The notes: generated by a model not told the origin, from the sequence alone. A DNA stretch of 64,000 bases from JAGVPT01 sp964439265 (GCA_964439265.1 CAYTOA010000018.1:8216-72215); one strand, 5' to 3'; positions 36,647 through 45,045 are shown, counted from the first letter of the stretch. A program made the numbers and translations.

Positions 36647-37321
36647 ATGAAATCCAATGCAGAATTACAGAAAGACGTGCAGGACGCAATCAAATGGGAA
36701 CCATTATTGAATGCAGCAGAAATCGGCGTTACGGTAAAAGATGGCGTTGTGACCCTGACAGGAACCGTTGACAGCTATGCTAAAAAGACAGAAGCCGAAA
36801 ACGCCGCAAAAAACGTTGCCGGCGTAAAAGCGGTGGTCGAAAAAATTGATATCAAGTTCAGCGGATCGTGGGCCAAGAAGGATGACAACGAGATCGCTAC
36901 AGAAGTTGTCAATGCGCTGAGATGGAACTGGCAAATACCGAAGGACAAGATCAAAGTAAAAGTTGAAAAAGGATGGGTCACTCTTGACGGGGAACTGGAA
37001 TGGAATTATCAAAAGGAAGCAGCAAGAGACGTGGTGAAACATTTGTTGGGAGTCATGGGCGTCTCAAACCTTATCGCAATTAAATCCATCTCGCGTGATC
37101 TTGTAGAGGAAACCGATATTAAAAGTGCGATGAGGCGCAACTGGGCTATCGCAGATCAGGATATTCTCGTCAAAGTCTCCGGTCATAACGTCACCCTCTC
37201 AGGCACTGTGACCTCATGGTACCAGAAGGACGAGGCAGGGCGGATAGCGTGGGGCGCACCGGGCGTCTGGACGGTAGATAATGAGCTGGTCATAGAATAC
37301 GATTACGAATTAGCGGATTGA
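36647..37321 (+). CDS. Triple BON-domain protein, OsmY-like
   Basis: 224 residues built of three BON domains: 1-70 (GVTVKDGVVTLTGTVDSYAK), 78-147 (KVKVEKGWVTLDGELEWNYQ), 154-224 (LVKVSGHNVTLSGTVTSWYQ), each with the conserved glycine strand-turn. BON domains bind phospholipid or envelope surfaces; OsmY of E. coli has two. There is no N-terminal signal peptide, so the protein may act in the cytoplasm or leave by another path. It follows the PRC-barrel gene by 147 nt, and a terminator follows it. Confidence 0.9.
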   Translation: MKSNAELQKDVQDAIKWEPLLNAAEIGVTVKDGVVTLTGTVDSYAKKTEAENAAKNVAGVKAVVEKIDIKFSGSWAKKDDNEIATEVVNALRWNWQIPKDKIKVKVEKGWVTLDGELEWNYQKEAARDVVKHLLGVMGVSNLIAIKSISRDLVEETDIKSAMRRNWAIADQDILVKVSGHNVTLSGTVTSWYQKDEAGRIAWGAPGVWTVDNELVIEYDYELAD

Positions 37322-37330
37322 TGAAAAGGA

Positions 37331-37360
37331 AACGGGAGGCATTCCCTCCTGTTTTCGTTT
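37331..37360 (+). terminator. Rho-independent terminator after the BON gene
   Basis: Stem AACGGGAGG / CCTCCTGTT (one G-T pair) with a short CATTC loop, followed directly by TTCGTTT. It lies 10 nt after the stop codon, the classical layout. Confidence 0.7.
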
Positions 37361-37405
37361 AAAGCACATCGAAGCAGAATCATTCTCAGTGAGGTCGGTA
37401 CCTTT

Positions 37406-37765
37406 ATGGATCAAAAGAGCAACAACAAAGACACGAACAAAAAAGGGAGCAAGACAGGGGAGAGTTCCGGACTGCCGGGATACCCGCTATATCCGGCGAG
37501 CGAGGATATCTTCAACAAATTCAAAGAAGAGGGGAACTTAAATCCTGAGAATACATCGGTACAAAAAGCGCCGAATGAAGATGGGCGAACCGGAAAAAAC
37601 AATGAAAAAGATTTTGAGGAAGACGTCTCCGGCGGCGATTTAGATGTTCCGGGCTCGGAATTGGACGAGAAGCAGGAGAATATGGGAAGCGAAGACGAAG
37701 AGAATAACTATTACAGCCTGGGAGGCGACGACCACGATGACCTGGAAGACGACAAAGGGGAGTAA
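37406..37765 (+). CDS. Small acidic low-complexity protein
   Basis: 119 residues, strongly acidic and probably disordered: SSGLPGYPLYPASEDIFNKF near the start, KDFEEDVSGGDLDVPGSELD in the middle, and GSEDEENNYYSLGGDDHDDL near the end. I recall similar uncharacterised proteins with the pattern GLPGYP.YPasEDI and NNYYSLGGD in Bacteroidota, usually in stress islands. There is no signal peptide. Function unknown; a protectant or chaperone-like role is only a guess from composition. Confidence 0.75.
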   Translation: MDQKSNNKDTNKKGSKTGESSGLPGYPLYPASEDIFNKFKEEGNLNPENTSVQKAPNEDGRTGKNNEKDFEEDVSGGDLDVPGSELDEKQENMGSEDEENNYYSLGGDDHDDLEDDKGE

Positions 37766-37836
37766 GATGCCCGCATTCGAACATAAATATAGGTTCAAAT
37801 AAACAAACTCACCCCTCATCCACAAGGAGATTCGTT

Positions 37837-37971
37837 ATGGGAAAAGGTCAGAATATCAAAAAAGATTCAAAAAAGGAGCCGGCGAAAAGTATGAAAGAAA
37901 AAAAAGCAGCCAAGAGGGAGAAGAAGAATGAGAAATTGGGCTATGCCAACCCCGACAAACAGCTGATCTGA
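37837..37971 (+). CDS. 44-residue Lys-rich basic protein
   Basis: Starts ATG 37837 with AAGGAGA six nt upstream. The protein MGKGQNIKKDSKKEPAKSMK continues with KEKKAAKREKKNEKLGYANP and ends DKQLI; 18 of 44 residues are Lys. It is likely a nucleic-acid-binding or disordered small protein. It directly follows the acidic protein (71 nt) and may be its counter-charged partner, which is speculation. The 209 bp up to kaiC hold no further feature. Confidence 0.65.
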   Translation: MGKGQNIKKDSKKEPAKSMKEKKAAKREKKNEKLGYANPDKQLI

Positions 37972-38180
37972 GGATCTTGACAAACGGGGTTATTTTTCAT
38001 GCTCCATTAATGTGCGCAAATGGAAATGAATTATTGCTAACGATGTAATGTAATAGTTGCCGAAAGTCTGTCGACCAGAATGCATTGCAACAGCGGGCGA
38101 TGGACGACCAGTGTTGAACGAACTTAAAAATAACCGAGTTCATTAATCACGAGAGAGATCAATGCAGGAGACGCATTAAC

Positions 38181-39935
38181 ATGAAGAAAAGAGAACCAGG
38201 ATCACATCGCCATTCACTGCCAAAATCCCCTACCAGCATTCAGGGTCTCGATGAAATCACGGGAGGGGGATTGCCGAAGGGGAGGCCGACGCTGGTGTGC
38301 GGAGGGGCAGGGTGCGGAAAGACACTTTTTGCAATGGAGTTTCTGGTTCGCGGCGCAACGCAGTATAATGACCCGGGGGTCTTCATTTCATTTGAGGAAA
38401 CAGAAGAGGAACTGACATCGAACGTCGCCTCATTAGGGTTTGACTTAAGAGATTTAGTACGGCGGAAGAAAATTTGGCTTGAACACATCCACCTGGAACA
38501 AAGCGAGATCGCCCAGAGCGGCGAATATGATCTGGAAGGGCTGTTCATCAGGATCCATCTGGCGATCGAGACGATCGGAGCTAAGCGCGTCGTGCTCGAT
38601 ACCATAGAATCGCTTTTCTCTGAATTGCCCAATCCCGTTATCCTCCGTGCCGAACTGCGCCGCTTATTCCAGTGGCTCAAACGGAAAGGTGTAACAACGA
38701 TCATTACGGCAGAGCGGGGCGACGGCACGTTAACACGCCAGGGCTTGGAAGAATATGTTTCGGATTGTGTGATCCTGCTCGATCATCGCGTCACCGATCA
38801 ATCGTCCATCCGGCGCTTGCGCATTGTCAAGTACCGCGGCTCAACGCATGGCACGAACGAGTATCCTTTTCTTATCGATGAGGATGGTTTTTCCGTCCTC
38901 CCCGTCACTTCCCTCGGCCTGAATTATTTTTCCTCCCTCGAAAGAGTTTCGACCGGGATTCCGCGGCTGGACACGATGCTCTCCGGAAAAGGCTACTATC
39001 GCGCCAGCACGGTGCTTGTTTCGGGGACTGCCGGCACGGGAAAGACGAGCATTGCCTCGCAATTTGTTGAATCGGCATGCAAACGGGGAGAACGCGTGCT
39101 GTACTTTACTTTCGAAGAGTCGCCCACGCAGCTCATGCGGAATATGCGTTCGATAGGGATAAACCTGGAGCCCTGGGTGAACAAAGGTCTGCTTCAGTTC
39201 CACGCGACACGTCCGACCCTGTACGGACTGGAATCCCATCTCACCACCAGCATAAAATTGATCAATAAGTTCGAGCCCCACATCGTCGTTCTCGACCCTA
39301 TCAACGCTTTTGTAATGGGGGAGAACCAGACCGAAGTGAAGACCATGCTGCTTCGGCTCGTGGACTTTTTAAAAATGAAGAGGGCTACTGCCTTTTTCAC
39401 AAATCTTACTTCCGACGGCGACGATATAGAAAATACTGACGTTTATATTTCATCGCTCATCGACACGTGGCTTCTCCTCCGCGACATTGAAGTTGGGGGC
39501 GAACGCAACAGGGGATTGTATGTGCTTAAATCACGCGGCATGGCGCACTCGAACCAGATACGCGAGTTTAAGCTTACCAACCACGGCATCGAACTGCTTG
39601 ACGTCTATGTCGGGTCGGACGGCGTGTTGACTGGTTCTGCCCGGTTGTCGCAAGAGACCAAGGATGCCGCAGAACAATTATTGCGCCAGCAGGAAATCGG
39701 AAGAAAACAATTTGGCCTGGAGCGCAAGCGCGAGGCCATGGAAGCGCAGGTCATGGTGCTTCGGTCTGAATTTGAAGCAGAAGAATCGGAAGCGCTGAAG
39801 GTGATCGGAATTGAAAAAGCAAGAAATGAACGCTTCACCCAGGACAAGGTCAAAATGGCCCAGAGCCGAAAGGGTGATGACCATATTAAGGCAACCGCAA
39901 TAAGGAAAAGCAGAACTACTAACAAAAGGAGCTGA
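38181..39935 (+). CDS. kaiC: KaiC-like double RecA ATPase with C-terminal coiled coil
   Basis: 584 residues with two RecA-fold domains. First: Walker A GGAGCGKT (41-48) and the paired acidic residues in VFISFEETEEEL. Second: Walker A GTAGTGKT (282-289), LYFTFEESPTQL, then NTDVYISSLIDTWLLLRDIE and LKSRGMAHSNQIREFKL. The stretch YISSLIDT aligns with the KaiC phosphorylation region (S431/T432), giving Ser424-Ser425 here, so autophosphorylation is plausible. The last 80 residues are a charged coiled coil absent from cyanobacterial KaiC. kaiB follows after 2 nt; no kaiA is present. Similar KaiBC pairs outside cyanobacteria are linked to stress and adaptation rather than to a proven clock. Confidence 0.92.
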   Translation: MKKREPGSHRHSLPKSPTSIQGLDEITGGGLPKGRPTLVCGGAGCGKTLFAMEFLVRGATQYNDPGVFISFEETEEELTSNVASLGFDLRDLVRRKKIWLEHIHLEQSEIAQSGEYDLEGLFIRIHLAIETIGAKRVVLDTIESLFSELPNPVILRAELRRLFQWLKRKGVTTIITAERGDGTLTRQGLEEYVSDCVILLDHRVTDQSSIRRLRIVKYRGSTHGTNEYPFLIDEDGFSVLPVTSLGLNYFSSLERVSTGIPRLDTMLSGKGYYRASTVLVSGTAGTGKTSIASQFVESACKRGERVLYFTFEESPTQLMRNMRSIGINLEPWVNKGLLQFHATRPTLYGLESHLTTSIKLINKFEPHIVVLDPINAFVMGENQTEVKTMLLRLVDFLKMKRATAFFTNLTSDGDDIENTDVYISSLIDTWLLLRDIEVGGERNRGLYVLKSRGMAHSNQIREFKLTNHGIELLDVYVGSDGVLTGSARLSQETKDAAEQLLRQQEIGRKQFGLERKREAMEAQVMVLRSEFEAEESEALKVIGIEKARNERFTQDKVKMAQSRKGDDHIKATAIRKSRTTNKRS

Positions 39936-39937
39936 GG

Positions 39938-40270
39938 GTGAACATCAAAACTGAAAAAATGAAAGCAGCACAGCGGAATGAACGCCGGACCAAATCAAAA
40001 AGCGAGCAATGGGATTTGCGCTTGTATATTGCGGGAGAGTCTCCAAAAGCCGGGGTCGCTTTCAGCAATCTTAAGCTGATTTGTGAAGAAAGATTGAAAG
40101 GCAAATACCATATACGAGTCATCGACCTCGTAAAGCATCCGCACGTCGCGCGCGAAGAACAAATTCTCGCCATCCCGACGCTCGTGCGTAAGATCCCTTT
40201 GCCGGTCAGGAATATTATTGGCGATCTCTCCAATACAGAAGGTGTATTGGTCGGGCTTGGTCTGGCATAA
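39938..40270 (+). CDS. kaiB: KaiB-like thioredoxin-fold protein
   Basis: 110 residues starting at GTG 39938 with AAAAGGAG upstream. After a basic N-terminal extension of about 22 residues comes the KaiB core: WDLRLYIAGESPKAGVAFSN, CEERLKGKYHIRVIDLVKHP, EEQILAIPTLVRKIPLPVRN, IIGDLSNTEGVLVGL. This is the KaiB fold, which in cyanobacteria switches shape to bind KaiC. The gene starts 2 nt after the kaiC stop, so the two are coupled. The N-terminal extension is unusual for KaiB. Confidence 0.9.
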   Translation: MNIKTEKMKAAQRNERRTKSKSEQWDLRLYIAGESPKAGVAFSNLKLICEERLKGKYHIRVIDLVKHPHVAREEQILAIPTLVRKIPLPVRNIIGDLSNTEGVLVGLGLA

Positions 40271-40320
40271 CACCAGTGCCGCCACTCAAAACCAATATTG
40301 TATTTTCCCATAGCTCATTC

Positions 40321-40401
40321 ACCGCAAAGGTCGCCAAGGACGCAAAGTCTTCTTAGTATTTTTGACAAAAACATCTTTGCGACCTTAGCGTCCCTTGCGG
40401 T
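40321..40401. repeat. Imperfect 27-bp inverted repeat (REP-like)
   Basis: Left arm ACCGCAAAGGTCGCCAAGGA plus CGCAAAG; right arm CTTTGCGACC, TTAGCGTCCCTTGCGGT. The arms pair with a few mismatches around a 27-nt loop. Repeats of this kind (ACCGCAAAGG..GCnAAGGACGCAAAG) are frequent in environmental genomes. It lies between kaiB and mlaE and may act as terminator. Confidence 0.6.
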
Positions 40402-40449
40402 TACGATGCACGATGTAATATCGGAAACGGCAATAAAACCAATTTTCAT

Positions 40450-41292
40450 ATGGAACCAATAGCATTGCAGCAGACCCAAAACGAGAACCTGGAATTGAAG
40501 AATTCTCCGGACAGTGTTGATGAATTAGATTCGGATTCGGCGTTGACGAGATTCTTTTTGGAGGTTTCTTCGCTGACCATTTTTACGTGGCGCTTCTTTA
40601 AAGAAGTGTTAAAACCGCCGTATGAGTTCAACGAGCTGATGAAACAATCTTTTCTCATCGGCTACAAATCTCTTCCCTTGACGAGCATTACGGCATTTAT
40701 CATGGGGCTGGTGCTGACGATCCAATCAAGACCGACGCTGGCGAGGTTCGGAGCCGAATCGCTCCTTCCAGCGATGGTCTCCGTTTCGATCGTCCGGGAA
40801 ATAGGGCCGGCGATCTCTGCGTTGATCTTTGCCGGAAAGGTCGGGTCGGGAATCGGGGCGGAACTGGCGTCGATGAACGTGACCGAACAGATCGATGCAA
40901 TGCAGGTTTCGGGCACCAATCCGTTCAAGTATCTCGTGGTCACCCGCGTTATCTCGGCCACGCTGATGCTTCCGTTGCTCGTGATTTTTGCCGATGCGGT
41001 TGGGCTGCTCGGTTCGTTTGTCGGCGTCAACCTGAATGGAAATGTAAGTTCATTCCTTTTCTTTTCTCAGGTATTCAAAAGCGTCGCTTTTAGCGACCTG
41101 CTGCCGGCCGTCGTCAAGACGTTCTTCTTTGGGTTCGCGATCGGCCTGATCGGAAGCTACAAAGGGTACACTTCAAACAAGGGGACCGAGGGAGTTGGGA
41201 AGGCTGCGAACTCGGCCGTCGTATTCGGATCGCTTATGGTTTTTGTGATAGACATGATCGCGGTGCAAATTACAAGTTTGATGCAAAAATGA
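40450..41292 (+). CDS. mlaE: MlaE-type ABC transporter permease
   Basis: 280 residues with an extended N-terminus (about 45 residues more than the core) and five to six membrane helices. Family marks are SLPLTSITAFIMGLVLTIQS, VSIVREIGPAISALIFAGKV, GSGIGAELASMNVTEQIDAM and LIGSYKGYTSNKGTEGVG. MlaE is the membrane permease of the Mla lipid transporter that moves phospholipids between inner and outer membrane. Its stop overlaps the ATPase gene start by 4 nt. No ribosome site is evident before the ATG. Confidence 0.93.
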   Translation: MEPIALQQTQNENLELKNSPDSVDELDSDSALTRFFLEVSSLTIFTWRFFKEVLKPPYEFNELMKQSFLIGYKSLPLTSITAFIMGLVLTIQSRPTLARFGAESLLPAMVSVSIVREIGPAISALIFAGKVGSGIGAELASMNVTEQIDAMQVSGTNPFKYLVVTRVISATLMLPLLVIFADAVGLLGSFVGVNLNGNVSSFLFFSQVFKSVAFSDLLPAVVKTFFFGFAIGLIGSYKGYTSNKGTEGVGKAANSAVVFGSLMVFVIDMIAVQITSLMQK

Positions 41293-42083
41293 GTTCACCG
41301 ATGCAAAATACGCCAGCGAATTCGGCTTCTATGGAAATTGAGCATAACCATGCGTCAGCCGTTGTTGTCGAGATGACACATCTCAAAAAGTCGTTTGGTA
41401 ATAATCATGTGCTGCGGGATATTAATCTGGTGATCAACAAAGGAGAGAACCTTGTCATCCTCGGAAAATCGGGCACCGGTAAGTCGGTTCTTATTAAATG
41501 TATCGTGGGATTGGTTGATCTCGACGAAGGAACGCTCGTCATCTTCGGGCAGAATGTCTCCGAACTCAAAGAGAAAGCACTCGTCGAACTAAGGAAAAAA
41601 ATAGGCTTCCTTTTTCAGAGCGGCGCTCTCTATGATTCGATGACAGTGAGGGAGAACCTTGAGTTCCCTCTCAGAAGACAATTAGGTTCTATACCGAAGG
41701 AGAAGATGGACTCACTCATTGAAGAAGCGCTGCAGAATGTCGGGCTTGCGAAGTCAATCGACCTGACACCTTCGGAGCTTTCCGGAGGGATGAGGAAAAG
41801 GCTCGGCCTGGCTCGGACGCTGATCCTGAAGCCCGAAATCATGCTGTATGATGAACCGACGACCGGCCTTGACCCGATCACATCGAGAGAAATAAGCCAG
41901 CTTATTCTCGATGTGCAAAAAAAATACAACACGTCTTCAGTGATTATCACGCACGATATCGAATGTGCCAAACTCATAGCAAACCGAATCATCGTCATGA
42001 AGGACGGTGCATGCGCCGCAGAAGGAACGTACGACGAACTCGCGAATTCCGCGGACGGATGGATCCGGTCATTTTTTGAATAA
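41289..42083 (+). CDS. mlaF: MlaF-type ABC transporter ATPase
   Basis: 264 residues with an N-terminal extension of about 30. Walker A LGKSGTGKSVLIK, Q-loop FLFQSGALYDSMTVREN (the GALFDSLTV pattern of MlaF), signature LSGGMRKRLGLAR, Walker B ILKPEIMLYDEPTTGLDP, switch His in SSVIITHDI. The start ATG overlaps the mlaE stop (ATGA). It powers the lipid transporter together with MlaE and MlaD. Confidence 0.94.
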   Translation: MSSPMQNTPANSASMEIEHNHASAVVVEMTHLKKSFGNNHVLRDINLVINKGENLVILGKSGTGKSVLIKCIVGLVDLDEGTLVIFGQNVSELKEKALVELRKKIGFLFQSGALYDSMTVRENLEFPLRRQLGSIPKEKMDSLIEEALQNVGLAKSIDLTPSELSGGMRKRLGLARTLILKPEIMLYDEPTTGLDPITSREISQLILDVQKKYNTSSVIITHDIECAKLIANRIIVMKDGACAAEGTYDELANSADGWIRSFFE

Positions 42084-42109
42084 ACCCAGTCTGGAAAAAT
42101 GGCAGCATG

Positions 42110-42218
42110 AATGCCACGAAGACACAACGTCACCAAGAAAGACAAATCTTATTGTTCATGGGCATTACAGTTAGAAGCTTCCCCAAAAGTTTTTGTGTCT
42201 TGGTGCCTTTGTGGCATT
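42110..42218. repeat. Inverted repeat within the Mla operon
   Basis: Left part AATGCCACGAAGACACAACG and TCACCAAGAAAGAC; right part TTTTGTGTCTTGGTGCC, TTTGTGGCATT, complementary with mismatches, loop about 45 nt. This is another widespread environmental repeat type (GCCACGAAGACACCAAG). It fills most of the 197-nt gap between mlaF and mlaD, so the mlaD transcript reads through it or has its own promoter. Confidence 0.55.
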
Positions 42219-42280
42219 CCTTTTAAATGCTGCATGACACCGTTGAATAATGTATCGGAATATAAACAAGAGCAAACCAA

Positions 42281-43018
42281 ATGAAAAAGACCACAAGTTT
42301 TAAAATAAGGCTGGGGATATTTATTACACTGGGAATGGCAATATTCATCGTTGGGATTTACTTCATCGGCCAAAGGCAGCAGATGTTCAGGAGCACATTC
42401 CGCGTCAGCGGAGTGTTTAAGGATGTTTCCGGACTGCAGCCGGGGAACAACGTTCGGCTCTCGGGCATTACTGTAGGGACAGTAGAAGACATCAGCATTG
42501 TCAGCGACTCTTCTATTAAAGTTGATATTATCGTCGACGAAAACACCCGGAAGTTCATAAAGAAGGATGCCGTTGCCGGCATCGGCTCGGAGGGACTGAT
42601 GGGAAACAAAGTGATCATCCTGAACCCGGGAACGGGGGGGAAAAAGGAGATCGAGAACAACGATACCGTCCAGACAATTCAACCGGTAAGCATGGACGAT
42701 ATCATGCTCTCATTAAAATCAACGATCGACAACACGTCCACCATCACAACGTCTTTGTCAAAGATCACCAACAACATACAATCAGGAAAAGGGACGATCG
42801 GCAAACTCCTCATGAATCAATCGTGGGCATTAGATTTCGATTCATCCATTATTAACCTCAAACAGGGGTCGGAAGGGTTGAAAAATCTTGTGGATTCTTC
42901 AAAGGTCAGCTTCGCACAAAATTTTGACTCCATTTTTGTCAACCTCAAAGAGGGTTCTGCAGGGCTTAAAGCCCTTACGGACAAGGCGAAAAAAAGCTGG
43001 CTGTTGTGGGGATTTTAA
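42281..43018 (+). CDS. mlaD: MlaD-type MCE-domain protein
   Basis: 245 residues: N-terminal membrane anchor (RLGIFITLGMAIFIVGIYFI), one MCE domain at about 38-115 (FRVSGVFKDVSGLQPGNNVR, LSGITVGTVEDISI, GSEGLMGNKVIILNPG), then a helical tail with two similar segments (SSIINLKQGSEGLKNLVDSS and DSIFVNLKEGSAGLKALTDK). It forms the periplasmic lipid-carrying ring with MlaE and MlaF. The repeated tail may extend the channel toward the outer membrane. Confidence 0.9.
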   Translation: MKKTTSFKIRLGIFITLGMAIFIVGIYFIGQRQQMFRSTFRVSGVFKDVSGLQPGNNVRLSGITVGTVEDISIVSDSSIKVDIIVDENTRKFIKKDAVAGIGSEGLMGNKVIILNPGTGGKKEIENNDTVQTIQPVSMDDIMLSLKSTIDNTSTITTSLSKITNNIQSGKGTIGKLLMNQSWALDFDSSIINLKQGSEGLKNLVDSSKVSFAQNFDSIFVNLKEGSAGLKALTDKAKKSWLLWGF

Positions 43019-43074
43019 AATAATAATAAATGCACCATGGACAAATGAATGGGAGACGAATAAACACTTTAAAT

Positions 43075-43244
43075 TAGAAGCCATCTCAAAAATGGGCTCG
43101 GTGTAGAATGCATTTGTAAATGTCATGCTGAGCAGGGCGAAGCATCCACCACACCGAAGCCTCATAGATTCACAGTGCATGATTGTCATGGATTCTTCAC
43201 TCCGTTCAGAATGACATTATTCGGAGTTTTTGAGATAGGTTCTA
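43075..43244 (+). mobile_element. MITE-like element, copy B (170 bp)
   Basis: Terminal inverted repeats: left TAGAAGCCATCTCAAAAATG, right (other strand) TAGAACCTATCTCAAAAA. The interior has GTAAATGTCATGCTGAGC, GAAGCATCCACCACACC, GATTGTCATGGATTCTTCAC and TTCAGAATGACATTATTC. It is a shorter version of copy A, lacking the GTCGACGACTCG block. It takes up most of the 306-bp gap after mlaD. Confidence 0.7.
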
Positions 43245-43324
43245 TTGATGTAATAGAGATTTGAAAAGGAAAACTTAATGCTCTCAATCTTTCAATCGCA
43301 ATAAGATATATAAGGAATCTCACC

Positions 43325-43819
43325 GTGAAGAAATTTGGATATGCAGTCGCTGCTTTCAGTTTGTTTTTTATTGTTCAACGCTCCGTCGCACAGGATCGTG
43401 ATTTCGGCCTCGGGGTAATGATCGGCGAACCGACCGGCTTCAGTGCGAAGTTATGGACCTCTCCGGTCAACGCGTTTGACTTTGGCCTCGGGTGGTCGTA
43501 CGGGGGAGACAGGATAGGGAATTATAACGGGACGTACAACGGAGGAGACAGAACTCATTTTCACATGGATTATCTGTGGCACTCGTTCGACGTCATTCAT
43601 TCGACCGAACGATTTCCGCTGTATTACGGCATCGGCGGACGGATCAACTCCGGCGCCGGCTACAATAGTTCGCTGGCAATTCGCGGTGTCTTCGGCATCG
43701 AGTGGATGCCGCGCGGAACTCCGGTCGACGTGTTTCTTGAGCTGGCCCCGTCGCTTGAACTTACTTCATCGACAGGCTTTGGCATGGATGCGGCGTTCGG
43801 TGCGAGATATTTTTTCTGA
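43325..43819 (+). CDS. Exported small outer-membrane-type protein
   Basis: 164 residues: signal peptide YAVAAFSLFFIVQRSVAQ, then alternating strands (FGLGVMIGEPTGFSAKLWTS, AFDFGLGWSYGG, LYYGIGGRINSGAGYNSSLA, VFLELAPSLELT) and an end in GMDAAFGARYFF with terminal Phe, typical of small 8-stranded outer-membrane barrels. The start is GTG 43325 with AAGGAATC upstream. Function unknown. It converges with the next gene; a short hairpin (GGGAGT / ACTCCC, 43851-43868) lies between them. Confidence 0.7.
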   Translation: MKKFGYAVAAFSLFFIVQRSVAQDRDFGLGVMIGEPTGFSAKLWTSPVNAFDFGLGWSYGGDRIGNYNGTYNGGDRTHFHMDYLWHSFDVIHSTERFPLYYGIGGRINSGAGYNSSLAIRGVFGIEWMPRGTPVDVFLELAPSLELTSSTGFGMDAAFGARYFF

Positions 43820-43860
43820 TGATTGAAGAAATGCGGTAATCGCGGTTCGGGGGAGTTCTT

Positions 43861-44553
43861 TTACTCCCAGCCCTCGGCCGCCAATGCCGTGTGCAGTTCA
43901 GTTGGATGGTGTCTGTAATGATATTCAAGCTTGCTTGAATCTTCATGCGCTTTGCTGTATGTCCATCCTTTTGCCATCAGGTTTCGCTCGTGTAATTCGT
44001 GAAGAAGAACGAACGGACGTTCCAGTTCTTCCAGGTCGTTATCGATCCATACTTCATTCCGAGGAACAAATTCATACACGTAGTCGTGTCCCCCTTCGGT
44101 AAAATCGTCGTCGAAACCGCTCCTCACAAGACGCCCGTTGATGATCCAGACGCTCACGTCCGACTCAAGTTTTTTCCAAAGGCGGATATGGACTTTTGCG
44201 GGATCGGGGAGATCTCCTTTTTTCGCCAGCTTGCGCACATCGCCGGATTTCACCCTTTCCGCCATCTCGACCTTATCGGCGGCTTCCAGCGCATCGTCGT
44301 AGGGAACACCTTTCATCATCAGTCTGTGCTCTACGAGCAAGTGGTCGATGAAGAATTGTTGTTCATTGTTCCCAGCTTCCTTATCGAGCCAGAACTCATT
44401 TTCCGGTATGCACTTGAAGGCTAGATGCTGGGCATAGTTCGTGAACTCTTCGTCCAAATGCGTGCGCACATATGTGCCGTCGACAATCCAGATATTGATT
44501 TTCCCTCGCTGGCCCGCATTCTTAAGGTAAGGGGGTTTGAGAGTCTTTGCCAT
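43861..44553 (-). CDS. Internally duplicated protein of unknown function
   Basis: 230 residues with two copies of an about 82-residue unit: 18-100 (INIWIVDGTYVRTHLDEEFT, IPENEFWLDKEAGNNEQQFF, HLLVEHRLMMKGVPYDDALE) and 132-214 (VSVWIINGRLVRSGFDDDFT, VPRNEVWIDNDLEELERPFV, HELHERNLMAKGWTYSKAHE). Each unit ends in a helix with His and Glu residues (HLLVEHR, HELHER) that could bind metal but is not a classical HExxH site. There is no signal peptide or membrane segment. I do not recognise an established family. It is the only minus-strand gene in its surroundings. Confidence 0.75.
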   Translation of the reverse strand: MAKTLKPPYLKNAGQRGKINIWIVDGTYVRTHLDEEFTNYAQHLAFKCIPENEFWLDKEAGNNEQQFFIDHLLVEHRLMMKGVPYDDALEAADKVEMAERVKSGDVRKLAKKGDLPDPAKVHIRLWKKLESDVSVWIINGRLVRSGFDDDFTEGGHDYVYEFVPRNEVWIDNDLEELERPFVLLHELHERNLMAKGWTYSKAHEDSSKLEYHYRHHPTELHTALAAEGWE

Positions 44554-44831
44554 GGTCTGTACGAAATCATGATTGGAATGAAAAAAATCGGTCCGTAGAG
44601 CGCAACGTGACCGGGCTGGAATCTTTTCAAGAATGTAGTCTTATTCATGAGGGAAGTCAAGAAAGGGCAATGGCAGGTAGCGGACTACTTTGCCTGAACG
44701 ACCCTTCTCCCGAAGGGATGGCTTCGCCAGACGCGTCCCGATAATCACGAAGTGATGCCTTTGGCAAAAGCATCGGTCGACGACTCGACTCGTTGAGGAC
44801 TTGCTCAGGGTGAACATGTTCTGTTCCATTC

Positions 44832-44933
44832 TCGCTCCCAAACTCTGTTTGGGAGCGACCTGCATATCTCGTCTTTTCGTCTGAAAACATCGATCGGCAG
44901 GATCACTGCGTTCCCAATCGGAGATTGGGAACG
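44832..44933. repeat. Two perfect REP-like palindromes in a 492-bp gene-free stretch
   Basis: TCGCTCCCAAAC / GTTTGGGAGCGA at 44832-44858 (12-bp stem, 3-nt loop) and CGTTCCCAATC / GATTGGGAACG at 44909-44933 (11-bp stem, 3-nt loop). The flanks 44760-44820 hold GGTCGACGACTCGACTCG, also found in MITE copy A. The gap 44554-45045 holds no gene; it looks like a landing place for small repeats. Confidence 0.7.
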
Positions 44934-45045
44934 AGTAACAAGCCGCAAGGGAAACCCATCCATTCTCTTTGCGTCTCAGCGACTTTGCGCGAGCAAGTTG
45001 CATCTATCATAAACTAAGACACTGCAATCTCATGAAGGACCTGAT

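Noticed and set aside
38181..40270. A complete circadian oscillator
   Set aside because: KaiA is absent and the KaiC tail differs, so only a KaiBC-type system can be claimed.
43861..44553. HELHER in the duplicated protein as a zinc protease site
   Set aside because: A protease motif needs HExxH; the spacing here is HExH, so a catalytic claim is not supported.
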